A stretch of DNA of 64,000 nucleotides. Source: Chlorokybus atmophyticus (lineage: Eukaryota > Streptophyta > Chlorokybophyceae > Chlorokybales > Chlorokybaceae). The position numbers and the translations under genes were made by a program. The notes beneath the pieces were generated by a model. The model was not told the origin of the DNA and ran no database searches. It worked only from the letters and a program-made list of their open reading frames with translations. Below, one piece after another: positions 1 to 9,465 of the stretch. The first letter of the stretch is position 1, and each line of letters begins with the position of its first letter. Where the stretch lies: contig RHPI01002568.1 of the NCBI GenBank assembly GCA_009103225.1, forward strand, positions 236,282 to 300,281, read 5' to 3'.

Positions 1-19
1 GGGGGGGGGGGGGGGGGGG
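1..19. repeat. Poly-G tract at the left edge
   Basis: The window opens on 19 consecutive G. The other breaks in this assembly also sit beside G or C homopolymers, so this is probably the right flank of another unresolved gap. Confidence 0.8.
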
Positions 20-288
20 TAACGGTAGGCGGCCCTTTTACCACAATGCACTTGCATGTATGCATGCGTGCATGAGTCTACGTCCGTGCATGTGCTACTG
101 GGTGTGTGCAAATATGCGTGTACATATGCGCTTCTGTAAGCATGTGTGTGTATGCGTGTGTCTACGAGCCGGCCTGCGTGTATGCATAGTAAGAAGTTCA
201 TATATGGGTAAGCACTGGCTAGCAGTCGTGCAACTACAAGTATGCTACAGGTGCATGCTGTAACGACTTACTGGACAGCATCGCTGAC

Positions 289-354
289 CTGCTTTGCCGA
301 CTCCACAATCAAGTCAATCGCCGTGAAGGCTGTCAACAAGGCAGCATCCGCCAT
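289..354 (-). CDS. First exon of a U-box/ARM family gene (rest beyond left edge)
   Basis: A 66-nt exon with 22 codons starts at the ATG at 354-352 on the minus strand and reads MADAALLTAFTAIDLIVESA followed by KQ. It ends at a GTCAGC donor. The length, phase 0, donor and first intron bases match the first exons at 3825-3890 and 17484-17549. The first intron continues to about base 20 and resembles the intron of the copy at 17.5 kb, so the remaining exons lie to the left of the window. The family's later exons encode a helical bundle, U-box and ARM repeats. It is the minus-strand partner of a divergent pair with the gene at 3825. The intactness of this copy cannot be judged here. Confidence 0.7.
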
Positions 355-825
355 GATGACGGTATTTGGTGGCAAACTCAAACCGAGTCTAGTGGTTGTC
401 CTTACTTGCCTTCACTAGAAGAAGCCCACAATGGACTTCTGAAACTGTTCAGCTCTCTTGATTACAGCGGCCTGATGTCAGCACCTGCACAATTGTTGCA
501 GAAAGACACTTATGGCCAGCTTGCACTTGTGCGGTACAGCCAGGACTGCCACTTAGACAGCTCCACACGCGCTTAGCTAGTGTGCTTGCGCACTAGCTAA
601 TGCCAGTCTCGCAAGCTGCTTACGTCACACTCACTGCAGCTGACCACCGACCACAAACCAAATTTGCCAACCATGCAGGCTGACGGTCACGAGCAAGCCA
701 AACAAGCACTAAAGTACAACAGCGTTTTCGCACTAACTGTTGCATGGTACGCTCAGTCCCTGCTTCAACACACCTGGAAGCACAACTTGTCCATGCACAA
801 GCACATTCACAACAGTGCGGCAAAC

Positions 826-1500
826 TCACCTTGTCCAGACAAGAGCAGAGCTGGCGGCGCCTATCCGAGTCATTGATAGGTAGCCTTGTCCAATCCAACC
901 AGCTGAGCTAGCAACCACCTCGCCCGCCTGTGCGGCCTGGTGGGCGGCGTGGAGAAAGCCGGACAGGCGGGCGGAGACTGACCAGGTGTTCGTCCAGCCG
1001 GCCAGCCGTCCACCAGCAGCAGCTCTGCAAGCAGCTTGCAGAGCTGCTGCTTCTACCTCTGCTGGCGCTTGATCAGACTGCTTGTCCATGGTCAAGCAGC
1101 AGCAGCCAAGCAGTGGCTCAATGGCGAAACCGTCGCCGCCGCCGCTGCTGCCGCGCCACGTGCAGCTGACCCCTCCACCAAGTCAGCCATACGTCCAAGT
1201 TGGGTCGTGTGCGCAGGTCCCCGGTTATAAGAACATATGTGGCGATGGACAGGTACAACACATAACACCTGAAGGCGACAGGTGTAACAGAGGTGTTTGA
1301 CACGTAACACTGCTGCCAAGCATGCATCTACATGTATCGCTCATACAGGCTGTATGATGCAGCGCATTTGTACGGTCTAACCCCGATCTAAGCATCGTTG
1401 GGTACCGGCACCTTCCGGTTAAGCACATCATGACTGTAGTGCTACATGCTTCAACGCAATCGCCGAGGCAGTACGTCTAAAATGACTGTTAATGCACATG
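826..1500 (-). repeat. Spacer module, copy A (GC-rich, carries a small ORF)
   Basis: This module shares long stretches with 14520-15190 in the same orientation and with 2780-3540 and 16380-17090 in the opposite orientation. Shared landmarks are the CCATGGTCAAGCAG start region, the CACGTGCAGCTGACC block and the CCTGAAGGCGACAGGTG block. On the minus strand an open frame starts at an ATG near 1089 with MDKQSDQAPAE, becomes Ala-rich, and runs 87 residues to about 826. It contains a GTGAGT donor-like sequence near 833. It may be an untranslated or alternative first exon; function is unknown. Confidence 0.55.
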
Positions 1501-1690
1501 GGTCTATGCGCTTGTGTAGTACATGTCAACACGTATATGAACGTAACTGTATGTATGAGTACACATAGACACCATTGCAACAATGCACTTTAAAACTTTT
1601 ACGCTTGTTGCCATCACATGGCAATCTTAGGGTATGCATGCAGCGAGTGTGAGAATGAAAAAATGTGAGTATAGTATGCGTCACATTGGT

Positions 1691-1765
1691 TACATACCGT
1701 ATTTACTCGAACAACCCCCCCCCCGAGAAAAAAGGGTGGGGGGCTTATGTTTAAAGTGGGGGCTT
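1691..1765. repeat. Short dispersed motif with paired C and G homopolymers
   Basis: The sequence CCGTATTTACTCGAACAA is followed by a C10 run, an A/G stretch, and then G-runs in GGGGCTTATG and GGGGGCTTG. The C-run and G-runs can pair as a hairpin. A related start (CCGTATTTACCCCAACA) with C and G runs occurs near 42720-42785. It looks like a small non-autonomous dispersed element. No target-site duplication was identified. Confidence 0.4.
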
Positions 1766-2641
1766 GTTTTTAAGTAAGTAATACGGTCACTGTGTGACAC
1801 TTAAAACAATGCTTTATGTGAGGTTGTATCCAAGGCGAGTGTGCTTTATTACAGGGAGGTCATACCATAATATAATGCAAAACTCGTTGCTTCGAATCTA
1901 TGCGAAGCATGCATGTGCACATCTTAAGATGTGCTTTTCTTAATCTATATAGCGCATATCGCGCATCTTGATACCTCGCCGCGAGGTATGCGGCATCTTG
2001 TTACGATAGCCTTTAGAATAACTATAAATCCTCATAATAATAATATAGCCATAAGTACCACAATGGTCATTTATGGCCTAGATGGCCGGACGCTTGTCGT
2101 AACACATCTGTCGTCAATAGCCTCATTGTACATATACGCATCTGGTGCTTACAACAGGTGTACGAGAAGCAAAGAGTCACGGTTTACGCAGTATAAGTTA
2201 ATGTTGTTATGTGGTGATTTGTGTAAATATGTGTTTACACATACAATAACACATTTGAAAATCGCCTCTTTACATGCATCATCAGTGATTTTGGCTGTGG
2301 TCATAGACCATGTGCAATTGCTTACATAACGTGATGATTGCTTTAAGCAGGTTGGTATGATTTATGCACTTGATATGCATAGTACTTGATTGCGCAAACT
2401 TGAATATGCATCATTTACCGCGACACATCTAGGAGTGTGTGTATGCACGTGGTATCTGTTGCATGAATAAAGCTTTCGTACAATTACAACTCGCCATTTT
2501 GTACGTTAAAACTCCCGTTGTTTTTCAATCGGAGAGGCTCATACGGTGAAGCATGACTCTTCGCCATTTATGGAACCGCGAAGACTCAACGTTTGCCTGA
2601 GCTCATGATGTATGTGAAGCTGGGAATGCGGAAGGGGGGGG

Positions 2642-2642
2642 N
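2642..2642. other. Single N in a G-run (assembly break)
   Basis: One N interrupts a run of about 14 G. The equivalent position in the duplicated spacer (16280) also carries an N after a run of more than 19 G, so the same homopolymer defeats assembly in both copies. Confidence 0.9.
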
Positions 2643-2779
2643 GGGACTGTAAATAGATTACGATGTGGCAGTGCGTTACATTTGCCATAGACACATTGAT
2701 CTATGCTCCTTGGATGTGTGATGCTTGCTAGTCTTATTTTTGGCTGCCAGGTTTGTATATTTGACGGCCTCATCTAGGA

Positions 2780-3540
2780 TAAATTGATAACGTTTGATAA
2801 TGAAAGTCTTTGCCTACACACATTGTATGCAGTCAATGCGTCAAACCTACACGCAGGCAACGCGTTGAACACGTCTCGCCTTCAGGCGTCATGTGACATG
2901 GCTCATGTCTCATATACTGGCAATGCAGTATGCTTATTCCACCTCTGTCGAATGTGTTGTTGTTCGTATATCCCGGGAGCACGGCAGCAGCGCACATGAC
3001 CCAGTGTGGCTGAGTGACAAAATAGGTCAGCTGCACGTGGGGCCTTCAGCGGCGGCGGCGGTTTCGCGGTTGAGCCACCTGCTCCTTTAGCGGCTGCTAC
3101 CGCTGCTTGACCATGGACAAGCAGTCCGCTCAAGCACCAGCAGAGGCAGAAGCTCGCAGAGCTGTTGCTGCTGCTGCTGGTGGACGGCCAGACTTGGCCT
3201 GTCTCCGCCCGCCTGCTTGCTTGCCTCCACCAGGCCGCCGGCCAGGTCGCACAGGCGAGCGAGGTGGTCGCCAGCTCAGCTGGTTGGGTTGGTCAAGGCT
3301 GCTGCGTGCTAACTCGCGCGATAGACCTGCTGGCTGCCAACTCTGCCCTTGCCTGGCCAAGGTAAGTGTGCCGCACTAGTCTGTGATGTGCCTGTGTGTT
3401 TGTTGCTTCCAGAGTGTGCCGAGAGAAGCGGACATGTCGCTTTGCATGCTATGCAGTCAATTCGGGAGTGTTTTCGTCCTAAACTTGTAAGCAATGGTCG
3501 CTCGTGGTGGCTTCGTGCTTGGCTAACTGGTTCGGCAGTT
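2780..3540 (+). repeat. Spacer module, copy B (inverted relative to copy A)
   Basis: This is an inverted counterpart of 826-1500 and a direct counterpart of 16380-17090. It carries the small open frame annotated at 3113-3379. Its distal end lies about 280 bp upstream of the first exon at 3825, as in the second pair. The A/B arrangement makes the whole spacer a large imperfect palindrome. Confidence 0.55.
3113..3379 (+). CDS. Small repeat-associated ORF upstream of the U-box/ARM gene
   Basis: The frame starts ATGGACAAGCAG (MDKQSAQAPAEAEARR), is rich in Ala, Pro, Gly and Arg, and runs about 88 codons. A good donor (AAGGTAAGTG) lies inside it at 3361, so it may be an exon rather than a whole gene. 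Copies at 14.5-14.8 kb (minus) and 16.7-17.1 kb (plus) stay open in the same frame. The copy at 0.8-1.1 kb (minus) is open in a frame that matches B's alternative +1 frame downstream. A second frame in B (3165-3365) is also open, so coding is not proven. It resembles no family I recognise and could be a leader exon or uORF of the downstream ARM gene. Confidence 0.3.
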   Translation: MDKQSAQAPAEAEARRAVAAAAGGRPDLACLRPPACLPPPGRRPGRTGERGGRQLSWLGWSRLLRANSRDRPAGCQLCPCLAKVSVPH

Positions 3541-3824
3541 AGTTGACGTCAGCAGCTGGCGTGAGACTGGCACTTGCTGGTGTGCGAGCACACACGTGTT
3601 GCCTCAGTTATGTCATTGGCAGTCTTGGGTGTACCGCAACATTGTAAGTTTGCAAGCTGCCCATGAAGTGTGTCTTTCTTGCAACACTATGCAGGCGCTG
3701 GCGTCAGGCAGCTGTAGTCAACAGAGCGATTAATTACAGCAGTCCAATGCGGGTTTAATGTGATTACTAAGGCAATCGAGGACACCCATTGGAATCGGCT
3801 TGTTTGCCACATATCACCGTCACC

Positions 3825-6800
3825 ATGTCAGATGCTGCCTTCTCTTCAGCCCTCACGGCAATAGAAGTAATTGTGGACGTGGCAAAGCAGGTCAGCGATT
3901 CTGGTTGGGTTCACAGCATGCACCATAACGCTGTTGTAGTTGCTAACTAGATAACTACCCATCTACGAGCATTTCGTTGCAAGCATATCAACCACACACA
4001 AACACACATATACATACATATGCCCACAATTCCATATCCGCATGCAAACTTGCATGCACATGCATTTGCACGTATACACACATGGACAGCGACTCAAACA
4101 CGTACCCATACATGTATGCACATTTGCAGTGTCTCTGCCTCCCATGCACATCCTGCCCCCGGCCCCGCCCTTGCAGCGCCACAACAAATACTCGTACCAT
4201 TGTTTGTAGGTGAAAACGAACAAAAAGAACTGTGCTGTGGTGGCAAGAAGATTTGGCTTCCTGAAGCACTTCTTGTCGTCCCTTGAGAGGCACAGCTCTG
4301 TCACCATGCCATCGCTCACTTCACTCAACCAATCACTGCAACGCTCTGTACAGGCAGTTTGCCACTGCCAAAGCACCAGCATCTACTCCTTGTTGTGGAA
4401 CAACAACAGTGTCACCGACCGCCTCAACGGCTGCTTGCAAGTCAGTGGCAAAGGATTGCGGACGCTCACAGTGCTGCTTGTAGCTTCTGGCTGGTCCGCG
4501 AACTGAATTGTGCATTCCTGCCAGGACATCGATTACAGCTTGAACAGCCTAGACCTTGCCAACCTGGACGATGCGGATGCAACATGCGGGCTGCGGGCTT
4601 TAATTTCAGAAGAACTACAGGTGCACATTGATGCACGAAGATGAGGATGATTCATGAGGACTCTTCAACATGGGTCTATGCCAGGACACCAAGCTGGTAG
4701 TGGCTGCAGAGGACGCGATGTTGGCAGCGAACGTGCGCGTGCTGATGCTGGGTCCTCACCCGCAAGCTGCCGAGGCCATCAAGCGGCAGCTAGAAACTGT
4801 ATTGAATGGCATTGACGACCTTGCTTGCCTTAAGGACGATATCGCCTGCTTGACCAGCAGGATCCAAGCCCAGTCTCAAAACACAGACATGGAGCAATCG
4901 GAGCTAGATTACTTGACAAAGATTGTTGCCATGCTGGATCAGGTGGCATCCACCCACAGCGTTAACGATACGAGGGAGCAGGCTGCGGAGTTGGGGCCGT
5001 TAGAGGGCTTCAATTGCCCGTTGTCGCTGGACATTATGAGGGACCCGGTGATCATAGCAGGATCGGGTCAAACATGCGATCGCACGAGTGCAGAAAGTTG
5101 GTTCGCTGATGGCCATACCACGTGCCCTGTCACAGGTTAGTGTTCTAGAGTGCAGTTGTATACCAGCAGTGAGCAAGCGGCCCTGGTGTGTTGTGACACT
5201 GAGCACGACAAATTGTACACGCATATTGCAAACTGGTACTCTGGTGCAGGTGTACAACTATCATCAACCCAGCTCATCCCAAACTACGCGCTGCGGGGTG
5301 CTGTGGAGGATTGGCTGAACCGTCAACGCACAATCATGCCACCGGCAACCTCCCCAACAACAGCTGGTGCAAGCGTCTCAGCGTCCCCCCAGGGCTCAAA
5401 TCAAAGCGGTTATATGCTAGCAGCGCCCGGCACAAGCGTGTTAGCAATTTCTCAGGTGCAAGCAGCCCGTAACACCCCTGCGTCTGAGGATGAGGTTGTG
5501 CTGCAAAGCAGAGGGGACGCTCGCAAGCTCTGTGCGCTCGTGCAGCCGGGCATGTCCATGTCCATTCAAGAAAAAGCCCTGAGCGCATTGCGCACTATGG
5601 CAGTGGAGGGGCAATGTGATGCCATTGCTGCAGTTGGCGCAGTTGGAGAGTTGGTTCAACTTTTGCACGATGGTACAGCGAACTGCCAGGAGCGAGCAGC
5701 AGACGTTCTGGGCATCCTGGCACAGTCGAGCACCGCTTTGAGCACAGCAATCGCCATGAAAGGAGCCATTGCCCCTCTGGTGGCGCTGTTGCATACAGGC
5801 ACGTCAACTTGCCAGGAGCGTGCAGCAGGAGCACTAGCCAACCTTGCATTGGACAATGATGAAAACCAGGTGGCTATGAGCAGAGCCGGAGCGATTGCGC
5901 CGCTGGTGGCGCTACTATGTACAGGCACAACAGCCTGCAAATTGGCTGCTACGACAGTGCTCCGTGTCCTGACCACCCATGCAGATGTTGTGGCGAATGT
6001 TGACGTTCGAGCAATTGCTGCTCTGGTGGCGGTTTTAAATAGTGACACACCAGCTTGCCAGGAAGAGGCGGCAAGGGCCCTGAGCAACGTTGCTTTTGAT
6101 GTCGAAGGTCACAGGGTGGCCATTGCACGGGCTGGAGCCATTCCTGTTCTCGTAGCTCTGCTGAGCATGGGCACATCCAAAGGCCAGCAGTACGCAGCTG
6201 AAGCCCTGGGCAACCTTGCCTTCAACAATGCTGGAAACAAGGTGTCTATCAGCAGCGCTGGAGCCATTGCGCCGCTGGCAGCACTAATTAGCAGCGCAGG
6301 CGCACCAGAATGCAAGTTGGCTGCCACGACATCTCTCCGCATTCTGACCAACCACGCACATGTTGCGGCCGACGTAGACTTGGGAGCCATTGCTGCGCTG
6401 GTGGCTGTTCTGAATGATGACAGACCAGCTTGCCAACAACAGGGGGCAAGAGCGCTGGGCCATCTTGCTTTTCATGTCGAAGACCACAAAGCGGCCATTG
6501 CGCGGGCTGGAGCCATTCCACCTCTCGTGGCTATGCTGACAAGGAGCACGCGTCAAGGCCAGCAATACGCAGCTGAAGCCCTGGGCAACCTTGCCTTCAA
6601 CAATGCTGGAAACAAGGTGTCTATCAGCAGCGCTGGAGCCATTGCGCCGCTGGTATCACTAATTAGCAGCGCAGGCGCACCAGAATGCAAGTTGGCTGCC
6701 ACGACATCTCTCCGCATTCTGACCAACCACGCACATGTTGCGGCCGACGTAGACGTGGGAGCCATTGCTGCGCTGGTGGCTGTTCTGGATGATGACAGAC

Positions 6801-8200
6801 CAGCTTGCCAAAAACAGGGGGCGAGAGCGCTGAGCCATCTTGCTTTTCATGTCGAAGACCACAAAGCGGCCATTGCGCGGGCTGGAGCCATTCCCACCCT
6901 CATGGCTCTGCTGAGCTTGGGAACGCAAGGATGCCAGCAGTATGCAGCTGAAGCCCTCAGCAACATTGCTCTTCATAATGCCAAGAATACAGAGGTTATT
7001 TGCAGTGCTGGAGGCATAAGGCAGCTGATCTTGTTGCTTCGCATGTCAAACTCATCAAAACTCAAGCAGGCTGCTATGAAATTGATTCGGAATCTTACTC
7101 ATTACAATAATGATGCTGCTGTGGCCACTGTCGAGGCAGGGGTCATTGCGCCGCTAGTGTCACTTCTTGGCGATGAGGATGTGGACTGCCAGGCGCAGGC
7201 AGCGGTTGTTTTGAGTACGCTTGCATGCAATGTGGCAAATGCAGTCGCGATCGCGCAGGCTGGAGCCATTCCCACCCTCGTGGCTCTGCTGACCATAAGC
7301 ACGCCAGAAGGCCAGCAAGGCGCAGCTGACACTCTGCGCAACCTTGCTTGTCATGCTGAGAACGTTGTGGCTATCCGCATCGCTGGAGCTATCGGGCCAC
7401 TGGTCGGGCTGCTTCGCATGTCCAACGCACCGGAACTCAAGCAGGCTGCTATAGCTGCATTGTGGAATTTATATCCAGACGGAAATGCTGGGGCCATTGT
7501 TGAGGCCGAGGCTATTGCGCCGCTGGTGGCAGTTCTGGACGACGAGGATGTGACTTGCCAGGAGCAAGCGGCACAGTACCTGAACTTCTTGGCCAAGTCC
7601 ACCGCCACGGCATCGGCACTAGCCGCGGCAGGAGCCATTCCCCCTCTTGTAGCACTGCTGCAGACAGGTACTCTGCCATGCCGGCGATTTGCAGCTGAGG
7701 CTCTCGGCAACCTGGCCTGCGGGAGTGCTGAAATTGCGGTGCCTATCAGTAGGTCACTTGTCGTGTTGCTTCAGATGTCAAACGCACCGGAAACAAAGCA
7801 GGCTGCTCTGGATGCGATGCGGAGTTTAATCTATATGACAGATGACAACAATGCTGTGGCCATTGTTGAGGCCGGAGCCATTGCGCCGCTGGTGGCACTT
7901 CTTCGTGACGAGGATGAAGACTGTCAGAAGTCGGCAGCTCAACTCTTGGGAACACTTGCAGCTGAGGTTGCAGATGCAAGGGCGGCCATTGCGCGGGCTG
8001 GAGCCATCCCTGCCCTTACGGCTCTACTGAGCACGCCACATGGCCAGTACTCTGCAGCTGCAGCCCTCAGTAACCTTGCCCTTGACAATGCCGCAAACAA
8101 GGCTATTAGGGCTGGAGCTACTGCGCCGCTGGTAGCGCTGCTTCGCAGTACAGGCGGTTGGATTGCAAGTTGGCTGCCACAACAGCGCTCCGCGTCCTGA
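3825..8200 (+). CDS. U-box E3 ligase-like protein with N-terminal helical bundle and long ARM array (3' end disrupted)
   Basis: There are five exons: 3825-3890, 4210-4440, 4525-4620, 4685-5135 and 5250-8200, with phases 0, 0, 0 and 1. Exons 1-3 and the start of exon 4 encode an alpha-helical domain with the pattern VKTNKKNC..RRFGFLKHFL and YSLLWNNNSVTDRLNGCL. This resembles the four-helix N-terminal domain of plant U-box-ARM proteins and the related MLKL-type bundle. The U-box spans exons 4/5 (about 5005-5330): CPLSLDIMRDPVI, SGQTCDRTSAESWF, TTCPVTG, then LIPNYALRGAVEDWL, close to plant PUB proteins. Around 20 ARM repeats of about 42 residues follow (GAIAPLVALL, CQERAAGALANLA). U-boxes recruit ubiquitin-charged E2 and ARM arrays bind substrate. 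The frame breaks near 8150, where one base is missing relative to paralogous repeats, giving the stop at 8198-8200. Related sequence continues to 9465. Confidence 0.85.
6194..6943 (+). repeat. Recent 375-bp internal tandem duplication (three ARM repeats)
   Basis: The stretch beginning GCAGCTGAAGCCCTGGGCAA at 6194 recurs at 6569 with near-identical sequence over roughly the first 250 bp and clear similarity beyond. The period is 375 bp, or 125 codons, which equals three ARM repeats. The frame is maintained. It shows that the array grows by units of three repeats. Confidence 0.8.
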
Positions 8201-9465
8201 CTAACCACGCACATGTTGCGGCCGATATGGAAGCTGGAGACATTGCTGCGCTGGTGTCTGTTCTGAATGATGACAAATCATCTTGCCAGGCAGAGGCGGC
8301 AAGAGCCCTGAGCATTCTTGCTGGTCATGTCGCAGACCACAGGGCGGCCATCGCGCAGGCTGGAGCCATCCCTGCCCTTGCGGCTCTGCTGAGCAAGAGC
8401 ACAACACATGGCCAGTATGCTGCAGCTGAAGCCCTCAGTAATCTTGCTCTTGACAATGCTGATAACAAGGTGGCTATCAGGGCTGGAGTTATTGCGCCGC
8501 TGGTAGCACTGCTTTGCAGCACAGGCGCATCAGAATGCAAGTTGGCTGCCACGACAGGTCTCTGCATCCTAGCCAATCACGCACACGTTGCGGCCGACAT
8601 GGAAGCTGGAGCCATTGCTGCGCTGGTGGCTGTGTTGAAAGATGACAGCCCAGCTTGCCAGGAACAGGCGATGACAGCCCTGAACAGTCTTGCTTTGCAC
8701 GTCCCAGACCACAGGGTGGCCATTGCGCAGGCTGGGGCCATTCCGGCTCTCGTGGCTCTGCTGAATGCGAGTACGCCGACATGCCAGCAGAAAGCAGCTT
8801 TACTTCTCTGCAACCTGCAACCTGCAACCTTGGAACAAAGCTGTAAACGCACTGGCTATCTGCAGCGCTGGAGCTATTGGGCCACTGGTTGGGCTATTTC
8901 GCATGTCTAACGCATCGGAGCTCAAGCAGGCTGCTATGAAGCCCCTTTCAATCTGATTTGTGATAAAAGTGCTGTTGTGGCTAGTGTTGAGGCAGGGGCC
9001 ATTGCGCCGCTGGTGGCACTTCTTGGCGACAAAGCTGTGGACTGCCAGGCAACGGCAGCTGGTCTTTTGAGAAGACTTGCAGCCAAGGTTGCAGATGCAA
9101 GAGTGGCCATTGTGCGGGCTGGAGCCATTCCTGTTCTTGTGGCGCTGCTGAGCACGAGATCGCAGGGATGCCAGAAGCACGCAGCGTCAGCTCTCGCCAA
9201 CCTTGCTTATGACAGTATCGACATCAAGCTGGCAATCAGCGGGGCTGGAGCTGTCAAGCCGTTGGTGACGCTGCTGTGCACGTCAACCACACCGGCATGT
9301 AAGCGTGCAGCTACAAGAGCACTTTGAAATCTTTCTAACAGTGATGATAGTGTCGTGGCGGCTATCATTGCGGCCAGGGCTGTTGCACCTCTGAAGGCGT
9401 TTCGAGATGGCGAACCACGCTGTCGAGAACAAACGACAATAGCGCTCAGGAATCTTGGGCAGTGA
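8158..9465 (+). pseudogene. Disrupted 3' continuation of the ARM array
   Basis: ARM coding sequence continues in a shifted frame after 8158. Four lesions are visible against the intact minus-strand paralog and neighbouring repeats: a one-base loss near 8150; a frameshift at a tandem heptamer TGCAACC present three times at 8809-8829, where removing one copy restores frame; another one-base shift near the CCCCTTT at about 8940-8950; and an in-frame TGA at 9325-9327 where the paralog has a CGA/CAA-type codon. The family C-terminus, with SVVAAIIAA and APLKAFRDGEPRCREQ, follows and ends in a stop at 9463-9465. Either this copy is degenerating from its 3' end or the assembly has uncorrected indels here. 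The TGA cannot be explained by an indel. Confidence 0.75.

Larger units (their letters stand above)
355..3824. other. 3.47-kb spacer between divergent U-box/ARM genes, built as an inverted repeat
   Basis: No convincing long gene lies here. A GC-rich module at about 826-1500 recurs inverted at about 2780-3540. The centre is AT-richer, with a C/G-homopolymer motif near 1700-1760, a potential polyadenylation hexamer AATAAA at 2466-2471, and a G-run with an N at 2642. The same layout, including the AATAAA followed by GCTTTCGTAC, recurs at 14039-17483 between the second divergent pair. The position between two first exons suggests a shared promoter region, which is inference. No core promoter motif is asserted. 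Confidence 0.6.

Noticed and set aside
5334-8852. Many minus-strand open frames rich in Ala, Ser and Arg opposite the first ARM gene (for example 5656-6087 and 7351-7710).
   Set aside because: They are antisense shadows of the periodic ARM coding sequence. Their periodicity mirrors the plus-strand repeats and they lack start or splice logic.
5500-9300. Regular repeats of about 126 bp, which could be mistaken for a satellite or a CRISPR-like array.
   Set aside because: The repeats are protein-coding ARM units with codon-structured divergence. There are no uniform spacers, and the context is eukaryotic.
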